From: Enterobacterales bacterium
Lineage (GTDB): Bacteria > Pseudomonadota > Gammaproteobacteria > Enterobacterales > Kangiellaceae
DNA: 64,000 nt
Direction of reading: 5' to 3'
Assembly: GCA_030949565.1 (NCBI GenBank)
Contig: JAUZSK010000036.1
Location: 31,333-95,332 of the forward strand
Of this stretch, positions 61,548 through 64,000 are shown in pieces; positions within the stretch are counted from its first letter, which is position 1, and each line of letters opens with the position of its first letter. The notes under the pieces were generated by a model that worked only from the letters and a program-made list of their open reading frames with translations, was not told the DNA's origin and made no database searches. The position numbers and the translations under genes are program-made.

Positions 61548-62902
61548 TGTATTAATTGTAGAAGATGATTTTGCTTTGCGTAGTGCACTTCGTGCAAGTT
61601 TAGAGGTCTCTGGTTATAGCGTCAATACTGCGGATAGCGCTGAGTCAGCTATTGCTTTACTTAACAAGAATAATAGTGCGGATATAGTCATCACAGATAT
61701 TCAAATGGGTGACTTATCGGGCATTGATTTACTAAAATATATTCGTAAAAACAATAGTGCTTTACCGGTAATATTAATGACTGCCTACGGTGATGTTAGC
61801 GATGCGGTGGAAGCAATGAAGTTGGGAGCCTGTGATTATATACAAAAACCCTTTGAACCTGAAAAGCTTGTCGAGATTATTGAAAGCTACTTACCTAATC
61901 AAAGTGAAAAAAATATCATTATTGAAGATGTATTAAGTATCGACACCTTTACCTACGCGAAGAGAATTGCAAAAACTGATTCAACCGTTTTATTAATGGG
62001 GCCTAGCGGAGCCGGTAAAGAAGTTATGGCTAAGACAATTCATCTTAATTCGAATCGAAAAGAGCAAAAGTTTATTGCTATTAATTGTGCCGCAATACCT
62101 GAAAATATGCTTGAGTCCACATTGTTTGGTTACGAAAAAGGAGCATTTACAGGGGCTCATCAAGCATGCCTAGGTAAATTCGAACAGGCGCAAAACGGTA
62201 CACTTTTGTTGGATGAAATATCTGAAATGCCTTTGGCTTTACAGGCGAAAATACTAAGGGTTATTCAGGAAAGAGAAGTTGAAAGATTGGGCGGTAAGAA
62301 AATAATACAACTCAATGTCCGAATCATCGCTACCACTAATCGAGACTTAAAAAAAGAAGTTGAGCAAAAGAAGTTTAGAGAAGATCCTCTACTATCGACT
62401 TAATGTTTTTCCGATCAAATGTTTATCGTTAGCGGAGCGTCCGAAAGATATTTTACCCTTGGCCAATATGTTTTTAGCTAAATACTGTGCCGCAAATGCT
62501 AAAAGTATTAAACAATTTTCACCTCAAGCTGAAGCCAAGTTAGTTGCCTATGCGTGGCCTGGAAATGTTCGAGAGTTAGATAACTTTATACAGCGGTTAG
62601 CGGTACTATCGGACCAGGAAATGATTGAAACTGCGGATGTTTACTTTGGTGAAGAACAGCTAGTGAATGAAATAACCGGCAAAAATGAAATCCAAACAGA
62701 TATAGCGGCAGAAGATAGTTTGTTAGGAAGTGATATGAGGCATCATGAGTATCAGCTTATTATTGAATCGCTTTCTAAATGCAAAGGCAAAAAGAAAGCG
62801 GTTGCAGAGCAATTAGGTATTAGTGCTAGAACTCTAAGATACAAGTTAGCTAAGATGCGTGAAGCGGGCTATCAAATCCCTCAAAAACGCTCAATGGTGT
62901 AA
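61537..62902 (+). CDS. flrC: Sigma-54-dependent response regulator FlrC/FleR, one frame break
   Basis: FlrC, once phosphorylated by FlrB, activates class III flagellar genes. ATG 61537 (AGGAG upstream) gives MAASVLIVEDDFALR; the receiver has the phospho-acceptor in VITDIQMGDLSG and lysine in YIQKPFEPEKL. The AAA+ domain has GPSGAGKEVM, GAFTGAH and LLLDEISEMPL. Near 62385 CC in place of C breaks the frame after REDP; removing one C restores [15 protein letters not shown]. The C-terminal Fis-type helix-turn-helix is AVAEQLGISARTLRYKLAKM. Corrected length is about 454 residues. Confidence 0.92.
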
Positions 62903-62912
62903 GGAGATAATA

Positions 62913-63254
62913 ATGAAGACATCATTAGATAGTAATCAGCTTATCGCTCAAATGCAGCAGTTGTCAAAGCTGGCAAAAGTTGGAGCTAGTCAATCAATTG
63001 ATACCACAAATGCCACAGCTGGAGTGAGTGGCGGTGCATTCGGAAATCTGCTAACTAAGGCTATTGATAATGTGAATTCCCAGCAAATGCAAGCAGGGCA
63101 ATTGGCAAATCAGGTGGTGATGGGGGACGGGGGAGTGAGTTTGGTGAAAGCAATGATTGCTTCCCAAAAAGCCAGTGTCGCTTTTCAAGCCACTCTGCAA
63201 GTTAGAAATAAAGTAGTTTCGGCATACCAAGATATTATGAATATGCCAATTTAG
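62913..63254 (+). CDS. fliE: Flagellar hook-basal body protein FliE
   Basis: FliE links the MS ring to the rod. From ATG 62913, preceded by AAGGAG, the protein has 113 residues and shows the family C-terminus: FGNLLTKAIDNVNSQQMQAG, MIASQKASVAFQATLQVRNK and VVSAYQDIMNMPI. A longer frame from 62859 overlaps flrC and lacks support. It lies between flrC and fliF. Confidence 0.94.
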   Translation: MKTSLDSNQLIAQMQQLSKLAKVGASQSIDTTNATAGVSGGAFGNLLTKAIDNVNSQQMQAGQLANQVVMGDGGVSLVKAMIASQKASVAFQATLQVRNKVVSAYQDIMNMPI

Positions 63255-63364
63255 TGATACAGATTTTAGTTTAGACTATCTTCATTAGAAAGATATATTC
63301 AAACTAGTCATTGAGTATAAATGTTATTTAGCTAGATTTAGCAGCGTTAAGGAGACCCAATAAA

Positions 63365-64000
63365 GTGGCCGAAGCAGCAACAACCGATTTAGTTCCAGTG
63401 GATTCTGGAGCCTCTGGGATTTTGCCAGGTATGAGTAGTTTGGCTCCATTAAAGCAAGTTGGTATATTGGTTGCGGTCGCAGCGAGTATCGCTTTAGGGG
63501 TCTTTGTTGCTCTCTGGTCAAGTGATCCACCCATGAGACCATTACCGCATTTAGAGCCAGAAGCTTCTATGGATGTGATTAACTACATGGAGCAACAGCA
63601 GATCCCTTATAAGGTTGGAACCAATGGTCGGATATTGGTTCCGCAGGGGCGATTTAAAAGAATTCAAATAGAACTAGGGGCGCAAGGTGTTTCTTTGCAA
63701 GAATCTGGTAGCCATTCCTATTTGGATAAAGATAGCGGTTTTGGTGTTTCGCAGCGTATGGAAAAAGCACGACTTTTAAAAAACCAAGAAAATGAACTAA
63801 AGAGAACACTCGAACTATTCACGGGTGTGCGGGCGGCTAACGTGCACTTAGCAATTCCCAAACAATCATCCTTTATTAAAAATCGAAGAAAGCCCAGTGC
63901 TTCTATTTTATTGAACCTCTATTCTCGGGGTGGAATATCGGATGAACAAAGTGATGCCATGGTTGATTTGGTAGCTGGTAGCATACCTAATTTAGAGCGT
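63365..64000 (+). CDS. fliF: Flagellar MS-ring protein FliF, 3' end missing
   Basis: FliF forms the membrane ring of the flagellar basal body. The start is GTG 63365, nine bases after AAGGAGA; 212 codons are visible before the window ends. After a short cytoplasmic stretch (SGILPGMSSLAPLKQ) comes the first membrane helix (VGILVAVAASIALGVFVAL), then the ring-building motifs YMEQQQIPYKVGTNGRILVP, ELKRTLELFTGVRAANVHLAIP and RKPSASILLNLYSRGG, all typical of the YscJ/FliF N-terminal domain. Confidence 0.94.
   Translation, partial: MAEAATTDLVPVDSGASGILPGMSSLAPLKQVGILVAVAASIALGVFVALWSSDPPMRPLPHLEPEASMDVINYMEQQQIPYKVGTNGRILVPQGRFKRIQIELGAQGVSLQESGSHSYLDKDSGFGVSQRMEKARLLKNQENELKRTLELFTGVRAANVHLAIPKQSSFIKNRRKPSASILLNLYSRGGISDEQSDAMVDLVAGSIPNLER

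Overview
The window comes from a Gammaproteobacterium, probably marine. The evidence is gene content and order: a pilX-pilY1-pilE minor pilin block, queA-tgt-yajC-secD-secF, an Entner-Doudoroff cluster with a LacI-type regulator, fadI-fadJ, an flrA-flrB-flrC-fliE-fliF flagellar block and two proteins with GlyGly-CTERM-like tails. A Kangiellaceae/Oceanospirillales-type host is a guess. The sequence has many single-base frame breaks, mostly in short homopolymers and often in genes that should be essential (yajC, secD). I therefore give corrected extents for split genes and regard most breaks as probable sequence errors.

Layout. 1-5.2 kb: end of a type IV pilus operon (pilX partial, pilY1, pilE). 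5.3-11.8 kb: a small exported protein, then queuosine genes queA and tgt running into the Sec accessory genes yajC, secD and secF. 11.9-17.2 kb: DEAD-box helicase, M13 metallopeptidase lipoprotein, a QueF-like protein without the usual active-site cysteine, and an unknown protein. 17.4-27.5 kb: a very large exported protein with a sorting tail, a small exported neighbour sharing two motifs with it, the ABC-F ATPase uup, a fumarylacetoacetase-family gene with maleylacetoacetate isomerase, and a HAF-repeat protein. 27.5-35.2 kb, minus strand: glk, lacI-type regulator, edd, zwf, eda, gap, with two copies of a 12-bp palindrome on the predicted glk and edd promoters. 35.2-39.1 kb: fadI with a lysine/alanine-rich N-terminal extension, then fadJ, behind a PsrA-like box.

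39.2-58 kb is the accessory part. A giant SpvB/RHS polymorphic toxin gene starts with a 7-bp tandem repeat, which could switch the reading frame, and ends in a variable toxin tip followed by two coupled, related, exported candidate immunity proteins. Downstream lies a promoterless second RHS 3' half with the same backbone but another toxin tip (SHGC motif) and its own exported candidate immunity protein, then a third short RHS tip remnant. Among these are five copies, whole or broken, of a gene for a REP-associated-tyrosine-transposase-like HUH protein. Each lies in a roughly 1.3-kb unit with imperfect inverted ends. Several units are joined head to tail so that each one truncates the one before it. 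I read this as a toxin-tip cassette region built by an element of the Y1/RAYT class.

58.4-64 kb returns to core functions: the flagellar regulators flrA, flrB and flrC (with a clear sigma-54 promoter before flrB), fliE, and the start of fliF, which runs off the window.
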